A DNA stretch of 64,000 bases, from NCBI RefSeq assembly GCF_019599185.1, contig NZ_JAIEUL010000014.1, forward strand, positions 1 to 64,000, given 5' to 3'. Below the pieces are notes generated by a model. That model saw nothing but the letters and a program-made list of their open reading frames with translations. It was not told where the DNA came from and did no database searches. This document shows positions 8,332-17,225 of this stretch, piece by piece. This stretch comes from Cryobacterium inferilacus. GTDB lineage: Bacteria; Actinomycetota; Actinomycetes; Actinomycetales; Microbacteriaceae. A program made the translations under genes and the position numbers. The stretch's first letter is position 1. Each line of letters begins with the position of its first letter.

Positions 8332-9363
8332 ATGGCAGCAACACTGCGCGATGTGGCGGCGCTCGCCGGGGTGTCGATCAAGACCGTGTCCAATGTGGTG
8401 CACGACTTCGAGCACATCCGCCCAGCGACTCGCAGCCGAGTGCGCGCGGCCATCGACGAGCTCGGCTACAAACCCAACATCACCGCCCGCAGCCTGCGCT
8501 CCGGCCGCACCGGTGTGATCGGGTTGGCCCTGCCCGAGCTCAGCCTGAGCTATTTCGGCGAGCTCGCGGACGCGGTGATCCGGGCGGCGGAGCGCGCCAA
8601 CCTGGTGGTGCTCGTGGAGCAGACCGGCGGCGGCGACCGGGATCGCGAGATCGCGATGCTCTCCAGCGCCCGGCTGCAGATGACGGACGGGCTCATCTTT
8701 AGCCCGCTGGGCATGACCAGCGACGATGCCCAACTGCTCGCGGTGCCGTACCCGCTGGTCGTTCTCGGTGAGCGGGTCTTCGGCGGGCCGGCCGATCACG
8801 TGACCATGCAGAACGTGGCGGCGGCCCGGGCGGCCACCCGGCTCCTGATCGACCGCGGATGCCGGCGGATCGCCGTCATCGGAGCGCGCGCGGACGAAGC
8901 GGTCGGCTCGGCGGCGCTGCGCCTGCAGGGCTACCGGGAGGCCCTCGCCGAGGCCGAGCTTCCGTTCGATCCCGAGCTGGTGGGCGTGGCTGAACAGTGG
9001 CACCGGGTGGACGGCGCCGAGGCCATGCGGGCCATGCTCGCGACCGGCGTGCGATGTGACGGCGTGTTCGGCTTCAGCGATACCCTGGCGCTCGGCGCTA
9101 TGCGGGAAATTCAGGCGGCGGGCCTGCGCGTGCCCGAGGATGTGGCTGTGATCGGCTTTGATGCCCTCGACGAGACTCGATTTTCGCTGCCGACGCTCAG
9201 CACCATCGATGCGGGCCGGGAGCAGATCGCCGACACCGCGGTGCGGCTGTTGGTGGAGCGGATCGCGGGGCGGAGCGAGCCGGGTGCGGTGCATTTCGCC
9301 GACTTCACCGTTCTCCAGCGGGAGTCAACTGCGGGTGAACGCGGGCCAGACCCGGCGGCCTGA
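8332..9363 (+). CDS. LacI family regulator of the arabinofuranosidase
   Basis: This 343-residue protein has the LacI helix-turn-helix at its N-terminus (TLRDVAALAGVSIKTVSNVV, about residues 4-23) with hinge LGYKPNITARSLRSGRTGVIGL, then a periplasmic-binding-type effector domain ending in DVAVIGFDALDETRFSLPTLSTI. It starts at an ATG with AGGGAG upstream. A matched palindrome lies before this gene and before the GH51 gene that follows by about 90 bases. It is therefore probably a repressor of arabinoside use. The inducer (arabinose or an arabino-oligosaccharide) is inferred from the neighbour. Confidence 0.92.
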   Translation: MAATLRDVAALAGVSIKTVSNVVHDFEHIRPATRSRVRAAIDELGYKPNITARSLRSGRTGVIGLALPELSLSYFGELADAVIRAAERANLVVLVEQTGGGDRDREIAMLSSARLQMTDGLIFSPLGMTSDDAQLLAVPYPLVVLGERVFGGPADHVTMQNVAAARAATRLLIDRGCRRIAVIGARADEAVGSAALRLQGYREALAEAELPFDPELVGVAEQWHRVDGAEAMRAMLATGVRCDGVFGFSDTLALGAMREIQAAGLRVPEDVAVIGFDALDETRFSLPTLSTIDAGREQIADTAVRLLVERIAGRSEPGAVHFADFTVLQRESTAGERGPDPAA

Positions 9364-9375
9364 ACCGACCAGGGG

Positions 9376-9405
9376 TTGACGTCCCCGGTCGCCGCCCGAC
9401 ACAAT
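9376..9405 (+). promoter_or_regulatory. candidate promoter of the arabinofuranosidase
   Basis: TTGACG at 9376-9381 and CACAAT at 9400-9405 are 18 bases apart and resemble -35 and -10 boxes. The operator palindrome at 9418-9429 lies just downstream, where bound LacI would block initiation. The -10 match is weak. Confidence 0.4.
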
Positions 9406-9417
9406 GGGTTCACCATT

Positions 9418-9429
9418 TACAACGTTGTA
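9418..9429. promoter_or_regulatory. LacI-family operator before the arabinofuranosidase
   Basis: TACAACGTTGTA is a perfect 12-bp palindrome with the central CG typical of LacI-family operators. It is 23 bases before the enzyme start and has a one-mismatch partner at 8209-8220. Confidence 0.78.
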
Positions 9430-9452
9430 TTTTCTGAGAGTCGAGTCCCCGC

Positions 9453-10958
9453 ATGACCACCGCACGCATCAGCATCGACCGCAGCAGCGTGGTCGCCACG
9501 CTCAACCGGCGCATCTTCGGATCCTTCGTGGAACACCTGGGCCGTTCGGTCTACGACGGCATCTACGAACCAGGGCACCCCGCCGCCAACGACGACGGTT
9601 TCCGCCTCGATGTGGTGGAGCTGGTGAAGGAACTCGGCACCACCACCATCCGCTACCCCGGCGGCAACTTCGTCTCCAGCTACCGCTGGGAAGACGGCGT
9701 TGGACCGCGCGCGGCGCGTCCGGTGCGCCGCGACCTGGCCTGGCACTCCCTGGAGACCAACCAGGTCGGCCTGCACGAGTTCGCCCGCTGGTGCGAACTC
9801 ACCGGCTCCGAGCTCATGATGGCGGTCAACCTGGGCACCCGGGGCATTGAAGCGGCGCTGGACCTGCTCGAGTACGCCAACGGCGAGGCCGGAACGGCAC
9901 TGGCCGACCAGCGGGTGGCCAACGGGCGCGCGGAACCGTACGACATCCGCATGTGGTGCCTGGGCAATGAGATGGACGGCCCTTGGCAGATCGGCTACAT
10001 GACGGCGGAGGAGTACGGCACCATCGCCGCGCGCACCGCCGCGGCCATGAAGACCGCGGATCGGACCCTCGAGCTGGTGGTCTGCGGCTCGTCGGGGTCG
10101 AACATGCCCACCTTCGGCGACTGGGAACGGGTGGTGCTGGAGAAGAGCTACGACCACGTCGAGTACATCTCGTGCCACGCCTATTACCAGGAGCGCAAGG
10201 GCGACTTGGGCTCCTACCTGGCGTCGTCGCTGGAGATGACCTATTTCATCGACACGGTCGTCGCCACGGCCGACCACGTCAAGCACAAGCTGCGCAGCCA
10301 GAAGACCATTCAGCTCTCCTTCGACGAGTGGAACATTTGGTACCTCGACGAGCACCAGGCCTCGGAAGAGGTCAATGATGAGTGGCGCATCGCGCCGCGT
10401 CAGCTCGAGGACGTGTACTCGGTGGCGGATGCCGTGGTGCTGGGCAATCTGCTGATCACCCTGTTGCAGAACCACGACCGGGTGACCAGCGCTTCGCTCG
10501 CGCAGCTGGTGAACGTGATCGCGCCCATCATGACCGAGCCGGGCGGCGACTCCTGGCGCCAGACCACGTTCTTCCCGTTCTCGGTGACCTCGCGGCTGGC
10601 CCGCGGCGAGGTGCTCAAGCCGCGGATCGACGTGGGCAGCTACGACACCGCGCTGTACGGTGCGGCCCCACTGGTCGACTCCGTGGTCACAGTGGATACC
10701 GAGACCGGCACCTCCGCGGTGTTCCTGGTGAACCGCAGCCAGACCGAGTCGATCGAGGTGTCGATCGACGTGTCCGGGTTGGACGCATCCGTCATCACCG
10801 AGGCCGTCTCGCTGCACGACGCCGACCCGTACGCCAAGAACACGCTGGCCGACCAGAACCGGGTGGGTCTGTTGCAGCTGGAGGGTTCCGTGCTGGCCGA
10901 CGGCACGCTCACCGTCACGCTGCCGCCCGTCTCCTGGTCGGCGCTCGCGCTCGGCTAG
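9453..10958 (+). CDS. GH51 alpha-L-arabinofuranosidase
   Basis: The 501-residue protein is a GH51 arabinofuranosidase that removes terminal L-arabinofuranose from arabinoxylan or arabinan fragments. The N-terminal segment through IFGSFVEHLGRSVYDG and TTTIRYPGGNF is family-typical. The acid/base Glu is in CLGNEMDGPW (E173) and the nucleophile Glu in SFDEWNIWY (E292). No signal peptide is seen, so it acts in the cytoplasm on imported oligosaccharides. The C-terminus is the usual beta-sandwich ending PPVSWSALAL. It follows its presumed LacI repressor and operator. Convergent with xylB across palindromic repeats. Confidence 0.95.
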   Translation: MTTARISIDRSSVVATLNRRIFGSFVEHLGRSVYDGIYEPGHPAANDDGFRLDVVELVKELGTTTIRYPGGNFVSSYRWEDGVGPRAARPVRRDLAWHSLETNQVGLHEFARWCELTGSELMMAVNLGTRGIEAALDLLEYANGEAGTALADQRVANGRAEPYDIRMWCLGNEMDGPWQIGYMTAEEYGTIAARTAAAMKTADRTLELVVCGSSGSNMPTFGDWERVVLEKSYDHVEYISCHAYYQERKGDLGSYLASSLEMTYFIDTVVATADHVKHKLRSQKTIQLSFDEWNIWYLDEHQASEEVNDEWRIAPRQLEDVYSVADAVVLGNLLITLLQNHDRVTSASLAQLVNVIAPIMTEPGGDSWRQTTFFPFSVTSRLARGEVLKPRIDVGSYDTALYGAAPLVDSVVTVDTETGTSAVFLVNRSQTESIEVSIDVSGLDASVITEAVSLHDADPYAKNTLADQNRVGLLQLEGSVLADGTLTVTLPPVSWSALALG

Positions 10959-10970
10959 GACGAACGGTAT

Positions 10971-11110
10971 CTCGCGAAAGCGGTGGCGTGGTCGCTTTGG
11001 ATGGCGTCAGGTGACCGCTACCCCGCTTTCGCGAGCTGGTGCATCCGCGAGAGCGGTGGTGTGGTCGCTTCGGGTGGCGTGAGGTGACCGTTACGCCGCA
11101 TTCGCGAGCT
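10971..11110. repeat. tandem pair of long palindromes between convergent genes
   Basis: The first copy has perfect arms CTCGCGAAAGCGG (10971-10983) and CCGCTTTCGCGAG (11023-11035), with further partial pairing inside. A diverged second copy follows at about 11045-11110 with a 73-base period. The pair lies in the 207-bp gap between the ends of the arabinofuranosidase and xylulokinase genes, so it may serve as a two-way terminator or be a REP-like repeat. Confidence 0.75.
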
Positions 11111-11165
11111 GTGCGGGTGCACCGCGAGACCGGCGCGCGCCACGCGGGGCGCGCACCGGACCCGG

Positions 11166-12581
11166 TCAGGCGCGGTGGGCCGCGTACTGCGCGCGGATCA
11201 CCGGGCGGTGGTCGGGCGCCGGATGCGCCGCGAGGGTCACCGTCCAGGCCGGGCGGGAGCCGGTGAGCGCCCACGCGGCCTGGGCGGCGCCGCCGTCGGC
11301 CACGTACTCGCCCGGCTCCGGCACGGCCACTTGCGCATCGAAGACCTGCGCCGCGATGAACTGCACGGCCGGGTTCTGCGCGGCGCCGCCGATCAACAGG
11401 ATGCGCTCGACGGTGACGCCCTGCGCGCGCACGGCGTCCATGCCGTCGGCGAGGCCGCAGAGCAGGCCCTCGATGGCGGCCCTGGCCAGGTTCGGCCGGG
11501 TGGTCGAGCCGAGGGTGAGCCCGAACAGCGACGCGGTGGCGTCGGGCAGGTTCGGGGTGCGCTCGCCCTCGAAGTAGGGCTGCAAGACCAGGCCGGCTGC
11601 GCCGGGCTCGGCCTCGAGAGCGAGCCGGCCGAGCTCATCGTGGCCCACCCCGAGCAGGCCGGCGATGGAGTCGAGGATCCGGGCAGCGTTGAGGGTGGCG
11701 ATCAGCGGCAGGTGCAGCCCGCTGGCATCGGCGAACCCGGCGACGGTGCCTGAGGCATCCTCGCTGGGAACCTCGGTGACGGCGAAGACCGTGCCGCTGG
11801 TGCCGATCGACACGACCAGGTCGCCGGCCGCGGCGCCCAGGCCGAGGGCAGCCCCGGCGTTGTCGCCGGCGCCGACGCCCACCAGCAGGCCGGCGGGCAC
11901 GCCGGGCAGCGCCACCGTGGTGCCGGCGGTGTCGCCGGGGCCGAGCACGCGGGGCAGCTGCGCGTCGTGGCCGAGCCCGAGCACGAGCAGCTCACGGTCG
12001 TAGTCGCCGGTCGCGGCCGAGAAGTAGCCGGTGCCACTGGCATCCGAACGGTCGGTGGTGAGTTCGGTGAGCACCGGGCCGAGCTCGCTCTCGCCGACCG
12101 GGCCGTAGCCACGCAGCCGCCAGCTGAGCCAGTCGTGCGGCAGGGCGACCGCGGCGACCCTGGCCGCGTTGGCCGGTTCGGCATCCCGCAGCCAGCGCAG
12201 CTTGGTCACCGTGAACGAGGCCACCGGCACGACGCCGGTGCGGCGGGCGTACTCGGCCGCGCCGACCTCCACGATCAGGTCGGCGGCGGCCTGCGCGCTG
12301 CGGGTGTCGTTCCAGAGCAGCGCCGGGCGAATGACGCGGCCGTGCTCATCGAGCACCACCATGCCGTGCTGCTGCGCGGCCACGGACACGGCGGCGACGT
12401 CGTCGAGACCGCCGGCGGCCTGGATCGCGGCCAGGAGGGCATCCCACCAGGCGGCGGGATCGACCTCGGTGCCCACCGGGTGGCTCGCCTTGCCGGTGCG
12501 CACCAGCGCGCCCGTGTCGGCATCCCGCACAACGACCTTGCAACTCTGTGTCGACGAGTCGACTCCGGCAACCAATGTCAT
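11166..12581 (-). CDS. xylB: xylulokinase
   Basis: This 471-residue FGGY-family kinase phosphorylates D-xylulose to xylulose 5-phosphate. It begins [20 protein letters not shown], with the phosphate-binding DSSTQS loop, and has QQHGMVVLD and LLWNDTRS near residues 75-95, the layout of XylB. The second half carries [13 protein letters not shown] and [10 protein letters not shown], the conserved FGGY motifs. The start is ATG with GGAG six bases upstream; four earlier codons are not used. An XylR-type site lies about 190 bases upstream (12764-12788). Works with xylose isomerase at 17320. Substrate assignment rests on similarity and the operator shared with xylA. Confidence 0.92.
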   Translation of the reverse strand: MTLVAGVDSSTQSCKVVVRDADTGALVRTGKASHPVGTEVDPAAWWDALLAAIQAAGGLDDVAAVSVAAQQHGMVVLDEHGRVIRPALLWNDTRSAQAAADLIVEVGAAEYARRTGVVPVASFTVTKLRWLRDAEPANAARVAAVALPHDWLSWRLRGYGPVGESELGPVLTELTTDRSDASGTGYFSAATGDYDRELLVLGLGHDAQLPRVLGPGDTAGTTVALPGVPAGLLVGVGAGDNAGAALGLGAAAGDLVVSIGTSGTVFAVTEVPSEDASGTVAGFADASGLHLPLIATLNAARILDSIAGLLGVGHDELGRLALEAEPGAAGLVLQPYFEGERTPNLPDATASLFGLTLGSTTRPNLARAAIEGLLCGLADGMDAVRAQGVTVERILLIGGAAQNPAVQFIAAQVFDAQVAVPEPGEYVADGGAAQAAWALTGSRPAWTVTLAAHPAPDHRPVIRAQYAAHRA

Positions 12582-12614
12582 GACCTGCTCCAAGCTCGAA
12601 AACCGCGGTGGGTG

Positions 12615-12708
12615 GGCATAACTCCTGCAATTTCTGTCCGAGCCGGATGCCGACCCCGGAATTCCGGGGCTGCTGGCATCCCGTACCGAGAATTGCAGGA
12701 GTTATGCC
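12615..12708. repeat. 94-bp imperfect palindrome upstream of xylB
   Basis: The outer arms share GGCATAACTCCTGCAATT exactly in inverted order. Inner arms GATGCC/GGCATC and a core CCCCGGAATTCCGGGG add two more nested stems with small asymmetric bulges. It lies in the xylB leader or promoter region. Its nested design (outer stem, bulge, inner stem) resembles the palindromes at 4193 and 10971. Confidence 0.8.
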
Positions 12709-12763
12709 ACCATCCCGGGTGGGAGGGCTTCCTCGCCGACGTCGCCCAGGGTGGTTCACACAT

Positions 12764-12788
12764 AAAATGTTCTGGGACTAAACATATT
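12764..12788. promoter_or_regulatory. candidate XylR (ROK) operator before xylB
   Basis: Read on the minus strand the site is AATATGTT, nine bases, AACATTTT, a near-perfect inverted repeat. A site of the same form and spacing precedes xylA at 18541-18565. The ROK regulator at 23033 is the likely binder. Confidence 0.65.
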
Positions 12789-13019
12789 CGCTTGGCGGCG
12801 CTGGATCAAACGGTGACGGATGCCGCCCGGCCGACTCTCCACCCGATGCCGCAGAAGGTGCGTCGCGGGCACGCGTGTGGGAGCGGGTGTGTTGATTCTG
12901 GTTGAATTTCTGATCTAGTTAGTGCCTTTTGCCCCCGTTATGGGGTAACTTGACGTACCGGGGGTCGCGGGCGTCGTCAACGCACCATCAGTGCCCCTCG
13001 ATCGCAGGCAGGCACCACG

Positions 13020-14500
13020 ATGGTTCGCAGTTCCCCCACCGCTCTCTGTTCCGCCTGACCGCCGGACTCGGCCTGACCGCGGCGCTGGTCGTCGGTGCGA
13101 CCTCGTCGGCCATGGCCGCCGTCACCACCGACGGTCCGATCAACCTCGGCACCGCCGCCAGCTACGGCGTGCTCGGCGCCAGCACCGTGACCAACACCGG
13201 CCCCACCGTCGTCAACGGTGACCTCGGCCTGTCTCCCGGCACCTCGATCACCGGGTTCGGCGCCGCGCCCAACGGCACGGTCACCGGCACGGTGCACCAG
13301 ACGGATGCCGCCGCCGGCCGAGCGCAGCGCGACACCACCACCGCGTACAACGTGGCCGCCGCGCTCGAGCCCACCCAGACCGGCATCGGCCAGCTGAACG
13401 GGCTGTCGCTCAGCCCCGGCGTGTACAGCGGCGGCGCGCTCAACCTCGCCAACAACGGCGAGCTGACCCTGGCCGGCAGCGCGTCCTCTGTCTGGGTCTT
13501 CCAGGCCGCCTCCACCCTCACCATCGGGTCGGCGTCCACCATCACCATCACCGGCGGTGCGTCCTCGTGCAATGTGTTCTGGCAGGTCGGCAGCTCCGCC
13601 ACGATCGGCACCACCGCCGCGTTCCAGGGCACCGTGCTGGCGCAGGCGTCGATCACCGCCACCACCGGCGCCACCGTCGCCGGCCGGCTCCTGGCCCGCA
13701 CGGCCGCGGTGACGCTCGACACCAACGTCGTCACCGCCCCAACCGGATGCGCCGCCCCCGGCACCCCGTCGGGAACCATCGCCCCGACCATCACCTCTGG
13801 TGCCCCGCCGGCCGCAACCGTCGGCACCCCGTACTCGCACACCGTGACCGCGTCCGGCACCCCCCGGCCCGCCTTCACCGTGAGCGCGGGCACCCTGCCC
13901 GCCGGACTGACCCTGGACGAGACCACCGGCGTCATCTCCGGTACCCCCGCCACCCCGGGCACCAGCGACTTCACCGTCTCGGCGGGCAACGGCACCGCAC
14001 CGGATGACACGGCCGACTACTCGGTGCCCACGGCGCCCCGCGCGGTGACGCCGACGCCCACGCCAACACCGACCGCGACCCCGACGGCCACGCCGACGCC
14101 GACACCCACGCCGACGCCGACACCCACGCCGACGCCGACACCCACGGCGACCCCGACACCCACAGCGACCCCGACGCCCACGGCCACGCCGACACCCACG
14201 GCCACCCCAACGGCCACGCCCACCGCGACCCCGACCGCCACACCCACGGCAACGCCCACGGCGGTCCCGGTGTCCACCCCGACGCCCACGACCCCCGCGA
14301 ACCCACTCGTTCCGGCCGGAGGCGGCGGTACCGGTGGCGGCGGTACCGGCAGTGCGGGCGGAGACAGTGCCGCCCCGGGTGAACTGGCCGAAACCGGCAC
14401 GGACAGCGTCCCCCTGATCGGGCTGGCCGCCCTGCTCCTCGCGGCCGGAGCCGCCGCGGTGACTCTGGTGGGCATCCGTCGCCGCCAGGCACGCGGGTAG
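13020..14500 (+). CDS. surface-anchored ice-binding protein (DUF3494), apparent N-terminal frameshift
   Basis: A DUF3494 ice-binding domain spans roughly 13125-13750 ([19 protein letters not shown] through [19 protein letters not shown] and a domain-end [15 protein letters not shown]). It adsorbs to ice and inhibits growth or recrystallisation. A single Ig-like He_PIG domain follows ([12 protein letters not shown] to [11 protein letters not shown]), then an 80-residue Pro-Thr linker (about 14038-14280) and a sortase tail: LAETG, a hydrophobic segment and basic RRRQARG. The ATG at 13020 gives MVRSSP and then hits a stop. Adding one C to the five-C run at 13033-13037 restores a normal signal peptide ending SSAMA. 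The intact frame has only TTG starts at 12929 and 12950. Confidence 0.88.
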
Positions 14501-14513
14501 TTCGCAGCCGTCA

Positions 14514-14540
14514 CACGGTGGGCCGCCTGCGCCCACCGTG
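14514..14540 (+). terminator. hairpin terminator after the ice-binding gene
   Basis: CACGGTGGGC, a seven-base loop and GCCCACCGTG form a perfect 10-bp stem 13 bases after the stop codon. No clear T-run follows, so termination strength is uncertain. Confidence 0.6.
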
Positions 14541-14673
14541 CCCGGTGCGGGGAGGATTGAGCCCGGAACCGTGACCACACCAGCGGCACGGTGAGGCGCA
14601 GTGTGCTTCGATGGGTACCTGCGGATGTTCACCGGTCATGTCGGAGGCTCGCGGACCCACTCGAAAGGTCCCC

Positions 14674-15222
14674 ATGAGCATCCCCGTTCCCCCTCTTGCC
14701 GCCGGCCCCGGTGACCCGGATGCCGACGCCGCGCCCGTCGTCGCCGCTCTCGCCGCCGTCGCGACCGTCACCGCCGTGCCCAACGGAGTCGTCGACGCGT
14801 TCTACCTGCTGCAGAACGCCGAGGCGCTTTACCAAACCCGACTGCGGGACCGCCTGGGCCTGCGCACCAACGAGCTCTGCGCCATGCAGTACATTTATCG
14901 CCTGGAGACTCTCGGTCGGGACGTGCGGGCGCTGGATGTCACCCGCAACCTCGGCGTGACCAGCGGTGCCACCTCGGTCATCCTGGCGCACCTCGTGGCC
15001 CGCGGCTATCTCACCCGCACGATCAACCCCAAGGACGGCAGGGGCAGGCTGCTGCACCTCAGCGAGGAGGCCGCCTCCGCGGTGAGCCACGCCCTGGACG
15101 ACAGCCGCTCCGACCTCAGCCAGATCGTGTCCGGGTTGACGATCAGGGACTCCGAACGGGTGGTGAACCTGCTCGCCGCGGTGACGAAGTCACTGGAGCA
15201 GCGCGGGCACCCCGAACCGTAG
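14674..15222 (+). CDS. MarR family transcriptional regulator
   Basis: This 182-residue protein has a MarR winged helix: AVTATELMM-like dimer helices at the N-terminus, recognition region TRNLGVTSGATSVILAHLVARGYL (about residues 92-115) and the wing NPKDGRGRLLHLSEE. The first 30 residues are Pro/Ala rich and probably flexible. The ATG at 14674 follows GAAAGGTCCCC. It lies between the ice-binding gene and a small membrane protein, neither of which suggests a ligand. Target genes cannot be inferred; no clear operator is visible. Confidence 0.82.
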   Translation: MSIPVPPLAAGPGDPDADAAPVVAALAAVATVTAVPNGVVDAFYLLQNAEALYQTRLRDRLGLRTNELCAMQYIYRLETLGRDVRALDVTRNLGVTSGATSVILAHLVARGYLTRTINPKDGRGRLLHLSEEAASAVSHALDDSRSDLSQIVSGLTIRDSERVVNLLAAVTKSLEQRGHPEP

Positions 15223-15318
15223 GCACCCCGCATCATCGGCCCCCAGCACTAGCCTCGGCCGGGCGACGGGGCGAAGATCTTCCCGACGGCGCCGACGGCC
15301 GGCGCGGGAGGGAGACGC

Positions 15319-15834
15319 GTGCACGCCGACACCGGCAAGCCCTGGACGACCGCGACGTTGCGCCGCCGGTTCATCACCACGGAACTCGTCTCCGGAGCCG
15401 TGCTGGTGAGCGTGGTGATCGCCGTCGCCGACGAGTCCGGTGGCATCCTCGACGTCTTCGCCATCACCGTGCTCAGCCTGATCATCTTCTGGCTCACCGA
15501 GGTCTTCGCGCACACCGTCGCCGCCCAGCGCCGCCGACGGGACACCGATGTGCTCAGCGTGCGCAGCTCGGTGCGGGCCGCGGTGGCGGACTCCAGGGGA
15601 CTGCTGCTGGCCGGCATCCCGCCGCTGATCTTTCTGCTGCTTGGCCTCGTCGGGGTCGGCGACGGTGAGGTGGCCTACTGGACGGCCCTGTGGGTGCAGG
15701 TGGCCCTACTCGCCGTGGTCGGCTGGATCGCCTTCGGCGGCCCCCGCATCGCCTGGTACTGGCGCGTCGGTGGGGCACTGGCCACGGCCGGGCTGGGCAT
15801 GCTCGCGATTCTGCTCAAGATCCTGGTGCACTGA
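15319..15834 (+). CDS. uncharacterised four-helix membrane protein
   Basis: The 171-residue protein has four predicted membrane segments: ELVSGAVLVSVVIAVADESG, VFAITVLSLIIFWLTEVFA, the PPLIFLLLGLVGV segment and a C-terminal LATAGLGMLAILLKILV helix. A basic loop AAQRRRRDTD after helix two suggests a cytoplasmic loop. It does not match a family I recognise with confidence. It is downstream of the MarR gene on the same strand, about 97 bases away, so it might be part of that regulon. Start is GTG. Confidence 0.6.
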   Translation: MHADTGKPWTTATLRRRFITTELVSGAVLVSVVIAVADESGGILDVFAITVLSLIIFWLTEVFAHTVAAQRRRRDTDVLSVRSSVRAAVADSRGLLLAGIPPLIFLLLGLVGVGDGEVAYWTALWVQVALLAVVGWIAFGGPRIAWYWRVGGALATAGLGMLAILLKILVH

Positions 15835-15912
15835 ATCCTCGCACCGAATCCGCGTGCGCTGACCCGGTCGGCCAATCACCCCGCCACCCGGCCGAGATCG
15901 GGGCGGATGCGC

Positions 15913-16800
15913 TCAGCCGCGCTCGAGCACCCCCAGCTCGGCGCCGTCGGCATCGAGCAGGCGCAACCGGTCATCATCGAGCACGGCTACCCGGGCGTCG
16001 ATCACCCAGGACGGGACCAGCTCACCCGCGCAGCCCATCGCGGTGGACATGCCACCGGTGGTCAGAATCGTTCCGCTGGGATCGACCACCCAGCGGCCCG
16101 CGTTGCCGTTGCAGCCGTCCGATCCGCTCCAGGTGCCATCCGCTTCGAAGAGCGCGTGCGGGTCGGTGTAGTCGTCGAAGCCCACCGGCACCCAGCGCCC
16201 GGCCAGGTCCTCGGCGGTGGCCGGCGTGGCATCTGCCGGTGCCGCAGCCGGCCGGGCGAGGGCCGCGCGCACCTCGGCCGTGATCGGCGGGGGTTCGGTG
16301 AGGGAGTCGATCACGGTGGGGATCGGGTCTGGCGTGCCGTCGATGGTGAGGGAGGCCAGCACGGCGCCGTCGGCGCCGGTGAGGTCCCAGCCGTCACCGG
16401 CGGGCCGATAGCCGGTGACGGATTCGAGCCAGGGCAGCTCGGGGAGGGACGCGCCGGGGACGCATTCATCGGTGGCGCTGTTGACGTAGGCGAGGAACAG
16501 GGTGTCGGTGGCCCGCCACGAGCCCGAGATCGGTCCGCAGTCCCGCCAGAGCTGGAACTCGTGCGCGTCGAACCGCAGCCAGGTGTGCGGCTCTTCGTCG
16601 GCGACGCCGGAGACCCGCCAGACGTTGACCAGCCCGATCGACGTGGACTCGGCCGTGGACCCCGGCCCGACCGGCGGCGACGAGCCGGCCGGGTCGCTGG
16701 CGCACCCCGTCAGCAGCAGCGCCGCCGCGCACAGCAGCGCCAGTGTCGGGTGTCGAAACCGGGCCGTACCCGCTCTGTTGCGACCCACTCCGTTGCGCAT
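15913..16800 (-). CDS. META-domain lipoprotein
   Basis: The 295-residue protein has a lipoprotein signal with lipobox LLLTGCAS (lipidated Cys near residue 34). Its C-terminal half has a META/HslJ-type domain: LAGRWVPVGF, FEADGTWSGSDGCNGNAGRW and a matching MGCAG segment. A first, less clear copy lies around LVNVWRVSGV. META-domain proteins are outer-surface proteins of uncertain function, sometimes linked to stress or antibiotic tolerance. It sits alone, followed by repeats and xylA on the same strand. Confidence 0.82.
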   Translation of the reverse strand: MRNGVGRNRAGTARFRHPTLALLCAAALLLTGCASDPAGSSPPVGPGSTAESTSIGLVNVWRVSGVADEEPHTWLRFDAHEFQLWRDCGPISGSWRATDTLFLAYVNSATDECVPGASLPELPWLESVTGYRPAGDGWDLTGADGAVLASLTIDGTPDPIPTVIDSLTEPPPITAEVRAALARPAAAPADATPATAEDLAGRWVPVGFDDYTDPHALFEADGTWSGSDGCNGNAGRWVVDPSGTILTTGGMSTAMGCAGELVPSWVIDARVAVLDDDRLRLLDADGAELGVLERG

Positions 16801-17085
16801 GCGCCACCCCCGTCTGCCGGGGCGAGCGCCCCGTTGCCGGTCAGGCTACCAGCGCCGCCGGCACCGGGTCAGGACCCCGTTCACCCGGCGGGGGCAACCT
16901 CGCGCCCGCCTCGGCTGGCACCTGCCCCGCGGTCCGGCGCCCTGCCCGCGGAGCGGCGCTGCGCCCGCGCAGCTCGGTGCGCGGGTCAGGCGCCGTTGCG
17001 CTGGTGGTGTGCCGCCCGCGAAGCGGCGCTACACCCGCGCAAATCCTGGGGATGCCGCACCAATCGCGCCGCACCCGCACCCGCA

Positions 17086-17194
17086 CCCGAACCCCGCCAC
17101 CCCGAACCCCGGCGCCCCGAACCCCGGCGCCCCGAACCCCGGCGCCCCGAACTCGCCACCCCGAACCCCGGCGCTCCGAACCCCGGCGCTCCGA
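17086..17194. repeat. 15-bp tandem array, about seven units
   Basis: The unit CCCGAACCCCGGCGC recurs with few changes from 17086 to 17194. Units are 15 bases, a multiple of three, so any reading frame gives a pentapeptide repeat (for example PNPGA). The array is between convergent-facing signals and probably is non-coding slipped repeat DNA. Confidence 0.8.
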
Positions 17195-17225
17195 CCCCCC
17201 AACCCGCGCGCCCGGGCGCGCACGC

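Larger units (their letters stand above)
12582..13019. other. 438-bp divergent gap: palindrome, xyl operator and promoter
   Basis: No gene is seen. From left to right it holds a 94-bp imperfect palindrome (12615-12708), an AATATGTT-N9-type operator (12764-12788) and a possible promoter for the ice-binding gene (TTGATT at 12892-12897, TAGTTA at 12916-12921, 18-base spacing). A 25-codon reading frame starting at the AGGAG-TT-ATG inside the palindrome is probably chance. Confidence 0.65.

Noticed and set aside
6736-9294. An 852-codon open frame on the minus strand across the glycerate kinase and LacI genes.
   Set aside because: It overlaps two clear plus-strand genes, has composition expected of an antisense reading of high-GC coding DNA, and has no recognisable domain.
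12680-12780. A 25-codon reading frame starting at AGGAG-TT-ATG inside the palindrome upstream of xylB.
   Set aside because: The ribosome-site-like sequence is a by-product of the palindrome arms; no conservation or function can be argued.
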